From positions 1-60,175 of the forward strand of contig JASJXV010000003.1 of assembly GCA_030123805.1 (NCBI GenBank): a stretch of 60,175 nucleotides of DNA. The letters run 5' to 3'. Positions within the stretch are counted from its first letter, which is position 1, and each line of letters starts with the position of its first letter. This DNA comes from Gammaproteobacteria bacterium (GTDB taxonomy: Bacteria > Pseudomonadota > Gammaproteobacteria > Pseudomonadales > Azotimanducaceae). A program made the position numbers and the translations under genes. The notes beneath the pieces are model-generated. The model was not told where the DNA came from and searched no databases. It was given only the letters and a program-made list of their open reading frames with translations. Positions 15,946 to 24,540 of this stretch are shown here, piece by piece.

Positions 15946-16934
15946 TACAATTCCAGCGGCATCTCATCCAGCATAGACAACTGCTCACGTAATTCAAGAA
16001 TGTGATCAGACCAATATCTCTGGCTGTTGAACCAGGGGAATGCCCTGGGGAAAGCCGGATCGTCCCAACGCCTGGCGATCCAACAGCAGTGATACATTAT
16101 TCTCAGTGTACGGCAGGCTTCCACCAGACGCAGCTCTGATGGATCGAATTCACAGAAATCCGTATAACCCTCCAGAATTTTCCTGATCTGCAGGGACTGC
16201 TGATTCCGATCGCCGGATAACATCATCCATAAATCCTGGATAGCCGGTCCATTCCTGGCGTCATCAAAGTCCACAAAATGAGGAATGTTGTCTCGCCAAA
16301 GCACATTGCCCATATGGCAATCGCCGTGTAAGCGTATAATCCTGGCGGTTTGACATTGGTCAAACAATCTGGAAACTTTTTCGATCAATTCGGCCGTGAT
16401 AGTTTCATAAGCCGGTATCAATTCCGCCGGTATGAAGTTGCTCTCGAGCAGATAGTTTCTGGAAGCGACAGCATAGGAATCAACCGATATGTCCGGTCGA
16501 TAGGTAAATGCAGTGGTAGCGCCCGCAGCATGTATTCTACCGATGAAGCGACCCAGAATGACTAAACTTTGCGCATCGTCAAGTTCCGGTGCGCGCCCAC
16601 CCTGACGCTGATACAGGGAAAAACGGTAACCCGCATATTCTGCTAACGTACCCCCTTCGTTGAGTACAATGGGCGGGACGACGGGAATTTCAAGCGCATA
16701 TAGTTCATGGGTAAACTGATGTTCTTCCAGAATTTGATCATCCGTCCAGCGTCCGGGGCGATAGAATTTTCCGATTAGCGGTTCGCTATCTTCCAGACCT
16801 ATCTGGAATACTCGATTTTCATAGCTGTTAAGAACAAGAATACGCGCGTCGCATCGATAGCCAACGCTCTCAACTGCATCCATCACCACATCCGGTGACA
16901 ATCCGTCATAGGGGTGGGGATTCTGTGTCATCAT
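15942..16934 (-). CDS. srkA: stress response kinase A (RdoA/YihE family)
   Basis: 330 residues, close in length to E. coli SrkA (328). It has a eukaryotic-like kinase fold of the choline kinase type: NRVFQIGLED and LIGKFYRPGRW at the N-lobe, YRFSLYQRQGGR, the catalytic loop RLHGDCHMGNVLW around residues 203-215, and the metal-binding VDFDDARNGPAIQDLWMML. SrkA is a cytoplasmic Ser/Thr kinase linked to the Cpx envelope response that protects against stress-induced death. Two ATG codons in a row start the gene (16934, 16931). Confidence 0.93.
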   Translation of the reverse strand: MMTQNPHPYDGLSPDVVMDAVESVGYRCDARILVLNSYENRVFQIGLEDSEPLIGKFYRPGRWTDDQILEEHQFTHELYALEIPVVPPIVLNEGGTLAEYAGYRFSLYQRQGGRAPELDDAQSLVILGRFIGRIHAAGATTAFTYRPDISVDSYAVASRNYLLESNFIPAELIPAYETITAELIEKVSRLFDQCQTARIIRLHGDCHMGNVLWRDNIPHFVDFDDARNGPAIQDLWMMLSGDRNQQSLQIRKILEGYTDFCEFDPSELRLVEACRTLRIMYHCCWIARRWDDPAFPRAFPWFNSQRYWSDHILELREQLSMLDEMPLELY

Positions 16935-17048
16935 TAGTACTCCAACTACTTAGAATTGATGGGTTCAGAGCTTACCAGATGATCCAGGACAAGGCACAAC
17001 CCGAAGGGAATGGCTAGTCCTTTTCAAGGGAGTACCAGGCTCTGACCG

Positions 17049-18140
17049 TTACTGAACAAGTTGCTCTGACAAAAGAGCTACACTCTTGATCTGTGCATAT
17101 ACAGTCTGTCCCGGTTCCAGCTTCAGATGTTGCACTGACTTGCGGGTGATTCTGGCCAACAGAAAATGCTTACCCACCGCTAGCCGTACCATAAATCGAG
17201 CCGTTTCGGAAGCTTCGATAGAGTCAACTCTCGCCTGCAATATGTTGAGGATGCTGGAATTTTTATCAGGGGTCAGGGTGATACTGACATCTCGAGCAGG
17301 AATTCTTACTCGAATGGTGCTACCCAATGGCTCGTCACGCTGTGTGACGTACAGGCATCCGCCATCAAACTGCAGTTCGCTTAAACCGAATTGCGCATCG
17401 TGTTTTTGGATGCGACAGGAAATAACAGATCCTGCGGATTCATCTTGAGATATCGTCAGATCGGCCCGGCTGGACAGATCAAAAACAGATCCTGATGCAA
17501 CGACCCGGCCTTTGTCGAGTAGTATGATTTTGTCTGCAAGGTAGGTAATCTCTTCCAGCGTGTGGCTTACATAGACAATAGGTATTGAGAGTTTTTCATG
17601 CAACCGACTCAGGAGAGGCAGTATGCGGGCTCTGGCATGTTGATCAAGGGCTGAAAGAGGTTCATCCATGAGGATAAGCCTTGGTCCGGTAGCCAGAGCT
17701 CTTGCAATTGCGACCTGCTGTATTTCACCACCGGAAAGTTGTTGTACGGATTTGTCGAGCAGTTGCTGCAGCGAAAGCCAATCGATTATCTGATTCAGGT
17801 CAGCTTCTTGTCCTGACCTGTTTCGCTTTCTCGCATAGTCAAGATTCCCTTGTACATTCAGGTGCGGTAACAGCTTTGCATCCTGGAAAACATAACCAAT
17901 GCCGCGTTCATGTGGCGGCACAAATTTATTCCGTTTTTGCCACCATGCGCCCGAATAATTGATCTGGATATCATCTGTTTTTGAACCTCTTTCAAGACCC
18001 GCAATGCAGCGCAGCAGTGTAGTTTTGCCTGAACCGGTAGGGCCGTAAAGTGCGGTTATTCCGGCAGAGGGGATGTGTATCTGAACATCCAGATCAAAAC
18101 CGGAAGAACGGCTTAACTTGATGGTCGATTCAAGACTCAA
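17049..18140 (-). CDS. modC: molybdate ABC transporter ATP-binding protein
   Basis: 363 residues. Walker A GPTGSGKTT near residue 34, Q-loop region YVFQDAKLLPHLNV, signature LSGGEIQQVAIARAL, Walker B LILMDEPLSALD and H-loop YVSHTLEEI. The C-terminal 70 residues form a TOBE (Mop-like) domain that binds molybdate. The start is a TTG at 18140 preceded by AAGGAT; no ATG is available before the Walker A motif. It is the third gene after modA and modB. The spacing to modB is 46 bases. Confidence 0.95.
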   Translation of the reverse strand: MSLESTIKLSRSSGFDLDVQIHIPSAGITALYGPTGSGKTTLLRCIAGLERGSKTDDIQINYSGAWWQKRNKFVPPHERGIGYVFQDAKLLPHLNVQGNLDYARKRNRSGQEADLNQIIDWLSLQQLLDKSVQQLSGGEIQQVAIARALATGPRLILMDEPLSALDQHARARILPLLSRLHEKLSIPIVYVSHTLEEITYLADKIILLDKGRVVASGSVFDLSSRADLTISQDESAGSVISCRIQKHDAQFGLSELQFDGGCLYVTQRDEPLGSTIRVRIPARDVSITLTPDKNSSILNILQARVDSIEASETARFMVRLAVGKHFLLARITRKSVQHLKLEPGQTVYAQIKSVALLSEQLVQ

Positions 18141-18186
18141 CGGACTGATCCTTGTAGAAATTTATAAATTTTAGATGTGGCATAGC

Positions 18187-18876
18187 TTATTTTTCCAGGC
18201 GGAATCTGATTCGCTGGTTACTACCGTATACCAGCAGTAACAGTACAAATGAAAAGATCATTAACCCACCTGCGATCAAGTGGGCCTGGCCATAATGTAA
18301 GGATTCAACATGATCGTAGAGAGCGATCGAAAGCACTCTGGTTTCACCGGGGATATTGCCGCCAATCATCAATACGATACCGAATTCACCTATGGTGTGA
18401 GCAAACCCCAGGGTTATCGCGGTAACGAATCCCCGTCTGCAGAGTGGCACGACCAGAGAGAAAAAACGGTCCAGTGGACCTGCGCCCAACGTGGCCGCGG
18501 CATCGATAATTCCGTCGTCAAGATTTTCAAAAGAGATCTGTAGCGGCTGCACGTAAAAAGGCAAGGAATAAATAATTGACCCGATAACAAGCGCATTAAA
18601 ACTGAATGCCAGGCTCGATCCAGTGACCTTCAGCCAGGCGCTACCGATCCAGGCATCAGGAGCAAATGCGATGAGCAAATAAAATCCGACCACCGTCGGG
18701 GGCAATATAATAGGCAGGGCTACCACAGGCTCAACAAGAAGTCGCAATCTGGATCGGGTGACTGCCAACCACCATGCCAGCGGTGTGCCCATGACAATCA
18801 GAATAATAGTGGTAACCAGGGCAAGTTGCAGTGTAAGTACAAGGGCCGCCAGGTCCTGATTAGCGATTGTGATCAT
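18187..18876 (-). CDS. modB: molybdate ABC transporter permease
   Basis: 229 residues with about five membrane segments. The cytoplasmic coupling loop reads DAAATLGAGPLDRFFSLVVPLCRRGFVTAITLGFAHTIGEFG, which includes the EAA-like motif and the AHTIGEFG sequence typical of ModB. The N-terminus LQLALVTTIILIVMGTPLAWWLA also fits the family. Its ATG overlaps the modA stop by four bases (18873-18876), so the two are translationally coupled. Confidence 0.95.
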   Translation of the reverse strand: MITIANQDLAALVLTLQLALVTTIILIVMGTPLAWWLAVTRSRLRLLVEPVVALPIILPPTVVGFYLLIAFAPDAWIGSAWLKVTGSSLAFSFNALVIGSIIYSLPFYVQPLQISFENLDDGIIDAAATLGAGPLDRFFSLVVPLCRRGFVTAITLGFAHTIGEFGIVLMIGGNIPGETRVLSIALYDHVESLHYGQAHLIAGGLMIFSFVLLLLVYGSNQRIRFRLEK

Positions 18877-19712
18877 GGCCTGCCTTTCCTGGATGGCAAG
18901 AGATAACCGTTATTGGTTATGACATTACGGCCGGTTGGCGATTTCATGAAATCAATAAATTCATCAGCCAGGGCCGGATTTGACGATCTGCTCAGCACCA
19001 CACCCTGCTGGACAATCGGCGCATAAAAATGTGCAGGAACCATCCAGTAATCCAAATCACCTGGATTGGACTTTGCTGACCGACGATAATCCTTTAATAA
19101 AGACAGAGCAGTCAAACCGAGTTGTGCGTTTCCTGATACCAGATGTTGAAATGTCTGGGCGATACTAGAGCCAAATACAAGACGAGGTCCAAGCTCCTTC
19201 CATAGGTTAACACTCTGCAGATACTGTCTTGCGGCGAGTCCATAGGGCGCAGTTTCTGGATTAGCCATACTGATTCGGCCACTGGTTACTTTCAGGGTGT
19301 TCTGGTCGACTGTGGAGTGGCCAGGAGCCCAGAGCACAAGTTGCCCCAGGGCGTAAGTAAATCGTGTATCTGCTATGGCATAGCGATCCTCAACCAGTAG
19401 TTTTGGTCTGAAGACATCAGCGGCAAGAAACAGATCGAAAGGGGCGCCGTACTTAATCTGTGCATAAAGTATTCCCGTGGATGCTGAACTTATCCTGACT
19501 TTAGTATCGGTTTTTGCAGCAAAGACATCGACCAGATCTTCAAGCGTGGTTTTAAAATTGGTAGCCACGGCAATTGTCAGTGTTGTGTCAGACGCTGTTG
19601 CTGCTACCGGTTGGCTGTTGGCAACCAGCAACCATAGAAAGGCCAAAAACCACAGGCTTGTTGACCGGGGAACGGATGATAATGTGGATGAAAAAGACAG
19701 GAGGCGTGGCAT
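18873..19712 (-). CDS. modA: molybdate-binding periplasmic protein
   Basis: 279 residues. A long signal peptide (about 1-40, with LWFLAFLWLLVANSQPVAATA) is followed by the ModA domain: LTIAVATNFKTTLEDLVDVF, RISSASTGILYAQIKYGAPFDLFLAAD, ISMANPETAPYGLAARQYL, and LVSGNAQLGLTALSLL. ModA captures molybdate or tungstate and passes it to ModBC. Variation at the ligand loops (SASTGILY, NPETAPYG) is within the family range. It lies 14 bases downstream of nudC, so the mod genes may be read from a nudC transcript. No ModE-type operator was recognised. Confidence 0.93.
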   Translation of the reverse strand: MPRLLSFSSTLSSVPRSTSLWFLAFLWLLVANSQPVAATASDTTLTIAVATNFKTTLEDLVDVFAAKTDTKVRISSASTGILYAQIKYGAPFDLFLAADVFRPKLLVEDRYAIADTRFTYALGQLVLWAPGHSTVDQNTLKVTSGRISMANPETAPYGLAARQYLQSVNLWKELGPRLVFGSSIAQTFQHLVSGNAQLGLTALSLLKDYRRSAKSNPGDLDYWMVPAHFYAPIVQQGVVLSRSSNPALADEFIDFMKSPTGRNVITNNGYLLPSRKGRP

Positions 19713-19726
19713 AACTCGGGCAGTGA

Positions 19727-20575
19727 TTACTGCTGATTCTGCAGGCGCTTGATGTAGTCGTCAATCAACCAACCGGAGATTGAAAACATAGCCGGTCGAT
19801 TGGGTAGATTCTGGTAGTAGAACCATTGGGCGTCCACAATTTCATCTTTCTGTAAAACAAATTCGCCAGAATCATATTCCGCATGAAACCCCAGCATTAG
19901 AGAATTTGGAAATGGCCAGGATTGGCTGCTGTAATATCGGAGATTTTTTATGCGTATGCCTACCTCCTCGTAGACCTCACGATGAACAGCTTCTTCAATG
20001 GACTCCCCCGGTTCGATAAAGCCAGCCAGAGTGCTGTAGAAATTACCCCGGGCACGGGTGTTTTTCGCCAGTAGCAATTCCTCTCCTTTTGTGACCAGTG
20101 CAATAATTGAAGGCGACAAGCGGGGATAAAAAGTCTGGCTGCATGCCTTGCAAACCCGGGACCTGTCCTTCTCTGATGCAGTGGTTGGCGCTCCGCATTG
20201 ACCACAGAATTGATGATCACGATGCCATTCTACGATTTGTTTTGCCCTGCCGATCAGGTAGAAAATCGGCTCATCTACCTGACCCAGAAAGGTCCATAAA
20301 GTTTCAAATTCGTATCCCGGAGGATTATCTGCTTCCGGATCTACCTCACAGGCAAAGATTGGAATACCCATAGCCTCGCCGAGATAATGTTCCACAGTCG
20401 CATCCAATCCGCTCCAGCGCCATTCATCCTGGTTGAGAGGGCGCCAGGGGTGTACGCCATTGATGCTAAGAATCTCATCGTCAGAAATTATAATGTGGTA
20501 TGAGGCATCACTCTGAATACTCGGTGAAATGCCGGAGTTGAATTCGTTGGCGATGTCAAGAAACTCCCAGTCCAT
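19727..20575 (-). CDS. nudC: NAD(+) diphosphatase / NAD-capped RNA hydrolase
   Basis: 282 residues. A variable N-terminal domain is followed by a zinc ribbon (CGQCG and CKAC, residues about 148-170) and the Nudix box GFIEPGESIEEAVHREVYEEVGI near 200-222. The NudC-specific SQSWPFPNSLMLGF motif (normally SQPWPFPxS) comes next, with Pro replaced by Ser at the third position. The enzyme cleaves NAD(H) and removes NAD caps from RNA in the cytosol. The ATG at 20575 has GAGGTAAC upstream. The modA gene follows at 14 bases. Confidence 0.95.
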   Translation of the reverse strand: MDWEFLDIANEFNSGISPSIQSDASYHIIISDDEILSINGVHPWRPLNQDEWRWSGLDATVEHYLGEAMGIPIFACEVDPEADNPPGYEFETLWTFLGQVDEPIFYLIGRAKQIVEWHRDHQFCGQCGAPTTASEKDRSRVCKACSQTFYPRLSPSIIALVTKGEELLLAKNTRARGNFYSTLAGFIEPGESIEEAVHREVYEEVGIRIKNLRYYSSQSWPFPNSLMLGFHAEYDSGEFVLQKDEIVDAQWFYYQNLPNRPAMFSISGWLIDDYIKRLQNQQ

Positions 20576-20767
20576 CTTGTTACCTCACAATATCAGAGGC
20601 TGAATACTAGCATGTAGTTCAATAAGTGATGAAATCAAATTTGAACCACCTGTCGACCAATATTTTCACCTGTGGCGAAAAATCGTATATGCGAGAGCCA
20701 GGGAGCTGGGCCAGATTGCTGTATAGTCGATATCGGAGATTCCCTTGATATGGACTGCGGCCAAGAA

Positions 20768-21499
20768 CTAGTGAATCAACGGATCGGGAGTTCTGGCGAG
20801 GGTCCAGACTTGCACTTTGCTTGCGCCCGCTTTAAGCATGCAACAGGTCAGCGCCTCGGCCGTAGCGCCCGTAGTCATAACATCATCTATGATTGCAATG
20901 GATCGGTCCTGCAGAGAAGGGTTGACCGAAAAAGCACCGCTTAGATTCGAGCGTCTCAATAGGGCGGAGAGTGACTGCTGTGATGCTGTATTAATAAGTC
21001 GCTTACAACTTTGATAGTCAACGGGAATAACGAGACGTTGAGATATGACGTCTGCAATTTCGAGTGCCTGATTGAATCCTCGCTTCCGCAGTCGCTTGGG
21101 GTGAATCGGAACCGGGACAAGTATATCCGGCAATTCATCCTCATCGGTCTGTTGCAGGATGATCTCGGCCGCCAGATACGCCAGCACTTTGCCAATAATA
21201 AGTTGTTGGCTGAATTTGAATTCAATAATCAGCTTGTCGACAGGATAACGGTATTCGAATGCGGATATACAGCGACTGAAGGACGGCTTTTTGATCAGGC
21301 ATTGCCCGCATAAGGTACGTTGACTTAAGGGTAATGGTACTGCACACACAGTGCAGCATCCTTGCAGCCAGGGTAGATCTGCGATACATCCATCACACAG
21401 ATCCAGATGTTTATACCCCGGTGCATCGCATAATACACAAACCCGCGGAAACAAATTGTTCAGCAAGTCCGATAGCCATTTATTCAAACAAAAGTCCAA
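20768..21499 (-). CDS. comF: ComF family protein (phosphoribosyltransferase-like)
   Basis: 243 residues. The N-terminal zinc finger has CVLCDAPG, CDGC, CTVC and CGQC pairs. It is followed by a PRTase domain with the PRPP-binding motif IAIIDDVMTTGATAEAL near residues 200-216, and LVPVPIHPKRLRKRGFNQALEIAD, which is diagnostic of ComF/GntX. ComF proteins take part in DNA uptake in competent bacteria or in use of external DNA. The frame starts with TTG at 21499 and no better start is evident before the first zinc pair. Confidence 0.9.
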   Translation of the reverse strand: MDFCLNKWLSDLLNNLFPRVCVLCDAPGYKHLDLCDGCIADLPWLQGCCTVCAVPLPLSQRTLCGQCLIKKPSFSRCISAFEYRYPVDKLIIEFKFSQQLIIGKVLAYLAAEIILQQTDEDELPDILVPVPIHPKRLRKRGFNQALEIADVISQRLVIPVDYQSCKRLINTASQQSLSALLRRSNLSGAFSVNPSLQDRSIAIIDDVMTTGATAEALTCCMLKAGASKVQVWTLARTPDPLIH

Positions 21500-21650
21500 C
21501 CATTACTGTCCCAGATATTACAAGTATGGCGCTAACGGTGGGATTCTTGTACAAGACAATGTCGCAGCTTCGGGTAGTATTTTTCGAGACATTGAGTAAG
21601 ACTTTGACCTCTACAGGATCAATCCATGGACCTGGTGCTGCCTGGAACGG

Positions 21651-22283
21651 TTAGAGACCCGACTCACTTTCCTGCTTTGGACAAGGGTGTTCGGGTGTTG
21701 CAGGATCACACAAAACAATGCGCTTCATGAAGGTTGACCATTGTGCTATTTCCGCCGGTGTAACTTCCGATTGGTGGGGTTCGAAGGGTGCAACCTTTCG
21801 CGCCAGCTTGACGACGTAGAAGCTTTGCTCTCCCTGGATTGCCTTAAACATGGAGACTTCACCCGTTTCTAACTGCTTTGACTTGCCACACATGATGAGA
21901 CGAAATGAGGTGGGGTAACCGTTCTCAAAACCTGAGAAGAGATTGAAATGTTGAACAAATTTGCAGCGTTTTTGGTATTGCTCAACTTCATACAACAACA
22001 GCTCAATGGGGTCAGCTTGCTGCATATCCATAAATGACTCGAACGATATTTTGTTGACCCATTTATTCGATTCCTCATCGGCCGGAATAAACTCGGATAT
22101 CCTGCTGCCCTCCCGGTTCAGCCGGTATACCTGTATCCAGCCCGGAGGCGGCTGGGCGATCAATTGCTCCGTCAGACCGGAACCAAGCGGATCAGCTTTA
22201 CAACCAGGCAGAAGCAATAAAATCCAGGAGTATTTAAAACCATTACCGGCGCAGGATTTGATGAAGTTGAGCATGGGTTCCAT
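21651..22283 (-). CDS. putative lipoprotein of unknown function
   Basis: 210 residues. The N-terminus has a hydrophobic stretch ending in LLLLPGC near residue 28, a usable lipobox. The mature part has SFESFMDMQQADPIELLLYEVEQY, a pair of cysteines (KRCKFV and LIMCGK) and a C-terminal ILCDPATPEHPCPKQ, so up to four cysteines could form disulfides in the periplasm. Not recognised. It could be a small envelope-associated protein. Two closely spaced ATG codons are possible starts. Confidence 0.7.
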   Translation of the reverse strand: MEPMLNFIKSCAGNGFKYSWILLLLPGCKADPLGSGLTEQLIAQPPPGWIQVYRLNREGSRISEFIPADEESNKWVNKISFESFMDMQQADPIELLLYEVEQYQKRCKFVQHFNLFSGFENGYPTSFRLIMCGKSKQLETGEVSMFKAIQGEQSFYVVKLARKVAPFEPHQSEVTPAEIAQWSTFMKRIVLCDPATPEHPCPKQESESGL

Positions 22284-22460
22284 GGATTATATGAATCAAA
22301 GATTTCTTAAATTAAACAGTGCACATATCAATTTACGAAAGTCCCGGCCAATAAGCAACAATTCGCCGGGCATGATATTGTTGAAGTATTGCGGTTAGTT
22401 TGTATGTCGTAACAAGGATGTTCGCGGATAATTCAACACTGTCACAGCAGGGACCCGGCA

Positions 22461-22745
22461 ATGAGAATAACGTTACTTACCATTGATCTGTGGCTGGAAG
22501 GCTGCAATTCATTGAAAGCCAAACGCAGACGCACAGGAAAAATCAGAGACAAGTTCGCAAGAAGGTCTAATCTTGCAGTACATGAATCGGGGTTTCTGGA
22601 CATTCATGATCGATCCCAGTGGTCAATCCTGGTGATCGCACAAAGTCAAAATCTCGTGGATCAGTCAATTGCCATTATTGAAGCGGAGTTATGCACTGAA
22701 CTGGATGCTGTGATTGTGGATATCAAACGGGAACGACTTTATTGA
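22461..22745 (+). CDS. DUF503 family protein (YlxP-like)
   Basis: 94 residues, the usual size. It begins MRITLLTIDLWLEGCNSLKA followed by KRR, matching the family pattern of a short beta strand then SLKxKR. It continues with LAVHESGFLDIHDRSQWSILVIA and ends with an alpha/beta segment. Members of DUF503 are small ferredoxin-like-fold proteins, in some bacteria encoded with ribosome maturation factors. No such neighbour is present here. The ribosome-binding site is weak. Confidence 0.85.
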   Translation: MRITLLTIDLWLEGCNSLKAKRRRTGKIRDKFARRSNLAVHESGFLDIHDRSQWSILVIAQSQNLVDQSIAIIEAELCTELDAVIVDIKRERLY

Positions 22746-22772
22746 ACCAGTGGTCGCAATGGAGTAGCGAAT

Positions 22773-23162
22773 CTACATCAAGTGCCGGGCTTCTTGCTCC
22801 AGAGAGATCAGGCGTCGAACCCAGTTTTCAATCAAGCCTAATTCCTCATTTGAAATATCGAATAGTTTGCATAGGTCTCTGATGAAACACTTTTCTTCTA
22901 TTTCAAAGGCACCATCGGCGTACCCCAGTCGAATCAATGAGATGAGTACCACGACTCTGGAACGTTTGGTATCAAATATCTTGTCTGCGCCATCTATATC
23001 AATGTAGTGCGCTTCTGCTGTTGATGTCAGATGCATCTCTCTGCGCATCTCTGACAGCATTAAGCCTTCGCTAGTGGTGAGATCACCGTCGGACACTACG
23101 ACACTATGAGCGAGATTAAGAAAAGTTTCCTGTTGTTGTTGGTTTAACGTGGAGAGAAACAT
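22773..23162 (-). CDS. TerB-like protein
   Basis: 129 residues, all-helical. Sequence such as FLNLAHSVVVSDGDLTTSEGLMLSEMRRE and IRLGYADGAFEIEEKCFIRDLCKLF matches the TerB/DjlA-type fold, in which D-G-x-x-x-x-x-E loops bind divalent metal. The function in tellurite or general stress response is not established for stand-alone members. It converges on the DUF503 gene and no ter operon is nearby. Confidence 0.75.
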   Translation of the reverse strand: MFLSTLNQQQQETFLNLAHSVVVSDGDLTTSEGLMLSEMRREMHLTSTAEAHYIDIDGADKIFDTKRSRVVVLISLIRLGYADGAFEIEEKCFIRDLCKLFDISNEELGLIENWVRRLISLEQEARHLM

Positions 23163-23289
23163 GTCCGGCTCTTGTTATTACTACCGCTAGTATTGTTGTT
23201 AATCGATGAACCCTTGCTACATTGGCAGCGTACCAGTTTGGGCTACGCATCTTTCATGTTAATGATGAGCATATCGGTTTGATAATATT

Positions 23290-24426
23290 CTATTCCGGGT
23301 TGGCTAGCTTCACCTCATAGTTGTGTATCTCGTCTTCTCTGATAGTTGTCACCTTGATAACATCACCCGCCTGATGACTCTCCAGTATGTCAAGAAGGTC
23401 GTCCTGATTAAGTATCGGTGTATCATCCACGGCAATTATCACATCCCCCAAATGAATTCTTCCGCGGCGGTCCTCACGCACGCCGATCATCCCCGCTTTT
23501 GCCGCTGGTTGACCGGGAATTACCGATAATAGAGCCACGCCTTTTGCTCTTAGACGTTTAGCCCAACTGTCTGACAATGGGTCTATACCCAAAATCGGCC
23601 GATTGACACGACCATACTCGATCAGTTGCGGTACAATCTTTTTCAACGTATTCACGGGGATGGCAAAGCCAATTCCGGCACTGGCGCCACTGGGGCTGTA
23701 GATAGCAGTATTAACGCCGATGAGGCGACCTTGAGAGTCCAATAGTGGACCGCCCGAGTTGCCGGGATTAATCGCAGCATCCGTTTGTATTACGTCCTTG
23801 ATGGTGCGGTTGCTGATTGACTTGATTTCTCTTCCAAGGGCACTTACCACACCCACGGTGAGGGTTGTATCAAGTGCGAATGGATTACCAATGGCCAGCA
23901 CTTTTCTTCCCACGACAAGACTAGATGACTCTCCCAGAGTGACAGGTGTTAATTTGCTGGAGGGCGCATCAATTCTCAGTACAGCAATATCCTTATCCGG
24001 TGCAATCCCCACCACTTCAGCGTCGTAGGCAGAACCATCCTGTAATTTAATAGTAATTTTGTTGGCTCCAACTACAACGTGGAAGTTTGTGACAATTATG
24101 CCACTGTCGTCCCATACGAATCCGGTGCCGCTACCCTGCGGGACCTCCATTACATTCAATGAAAGAAAACTGCGTCTCAACCCCGTGTTGGTAACGAACA
24201 CGACAGATGGGCTTACCTTTTGAAATACAGCGATGGTGTTTTTTTCATCATCCGTATAGAAAATGTCGGAACTGCCCGGCAATGACGTTGGCGATTGCTC
24301 GCCATGATCACTGAGTCTGGTAGATTCAGATTCGGGATTGGAGAGGGCCATCACGGTTGCAATTATCACGGCGATGACGGCAATGAGCAGATGCCAGGGT
24401 TTGTTTGGGTATTTCAAATTCACCAT
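23290..24426 (-). CDS. DegS/HtrA-like membrane-anchored serine protease with one PDZ domain
   Basis: 378 residues. One N-terminal membrane anchor (LLIAVIAVIIATVMAL, about 13-28) places the rest in the periplasm. The trypsin-like domain has His116 (TNFHVV), Asp146 (DKDIAVL) and Ser224 (NPGNSGGPL). A single PDZ domain follows from about 275. This arrangement is that of DegS/AlgW, which cleave the anti-sigma factor RseA/MucA, but GSGTGFVWDDSGIIVTNFHV and the short linker also resemble plant and cyanobacterial Deg1-type proteins. No rseA or degP neighbour is seen. It might act on the anti-sigma protein at 7973-8416 (speculative). Confidence 0.9.
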   Translation of the reverse strand: MVNLKYPNKPWHLLIAVIAVIIATVMALSNPESESTRLSDHGEQSPTSLPGSSDIFYTDDEKNTIAVFQKVSPSVVFVTNTGLRRSFLSLNVMEVPQGSGTGFVWDDSGIIVTNFHVVVGANKITIKLQDGSAYDAEVVGIAPDKDIAVLRIDAPSSKLTPVTLGESSSLVVGRKVLAIGNPFALDTTLTVGVVSALGREIKSISNRTIKDVIQTDAAINPGNSGGPLLDSQGRLIGVNTAIYSPSGASAGIGFAIPVNTLKKIVPQLIEYGRVNRPILGIDPLSDSWAKRLRAKGVALLSVIPGQPAAKAGMIGVREDRRGRIHLGDVIIAVDDTPILNQDDLLDILESHQAGDVIKVTTIREDEIHNYEVKLANPE

Positions 24427-24540
24427 AATCTATTTTGGAAAGGTTGGGTTTTCTATTGGACTCAAATTCATATTAGTTGTTCCGCGATTTCCGTGCACGA
24501 CATGCCTGAATCACCTGTTTTCCACGCGGTTAAGACGTTA

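Noticed and set aside
6782-20780. A 15-base word (CAAGAACTAGTGAAT) occurs at the 3' ends of both syd (near 6783) and comF (near 20763).
   Set aside because: In 60 kb about one shared 15-mer is expected by chance, and both encode an ordinary C-terminal IH-stop. No wider similarity surrounds them.
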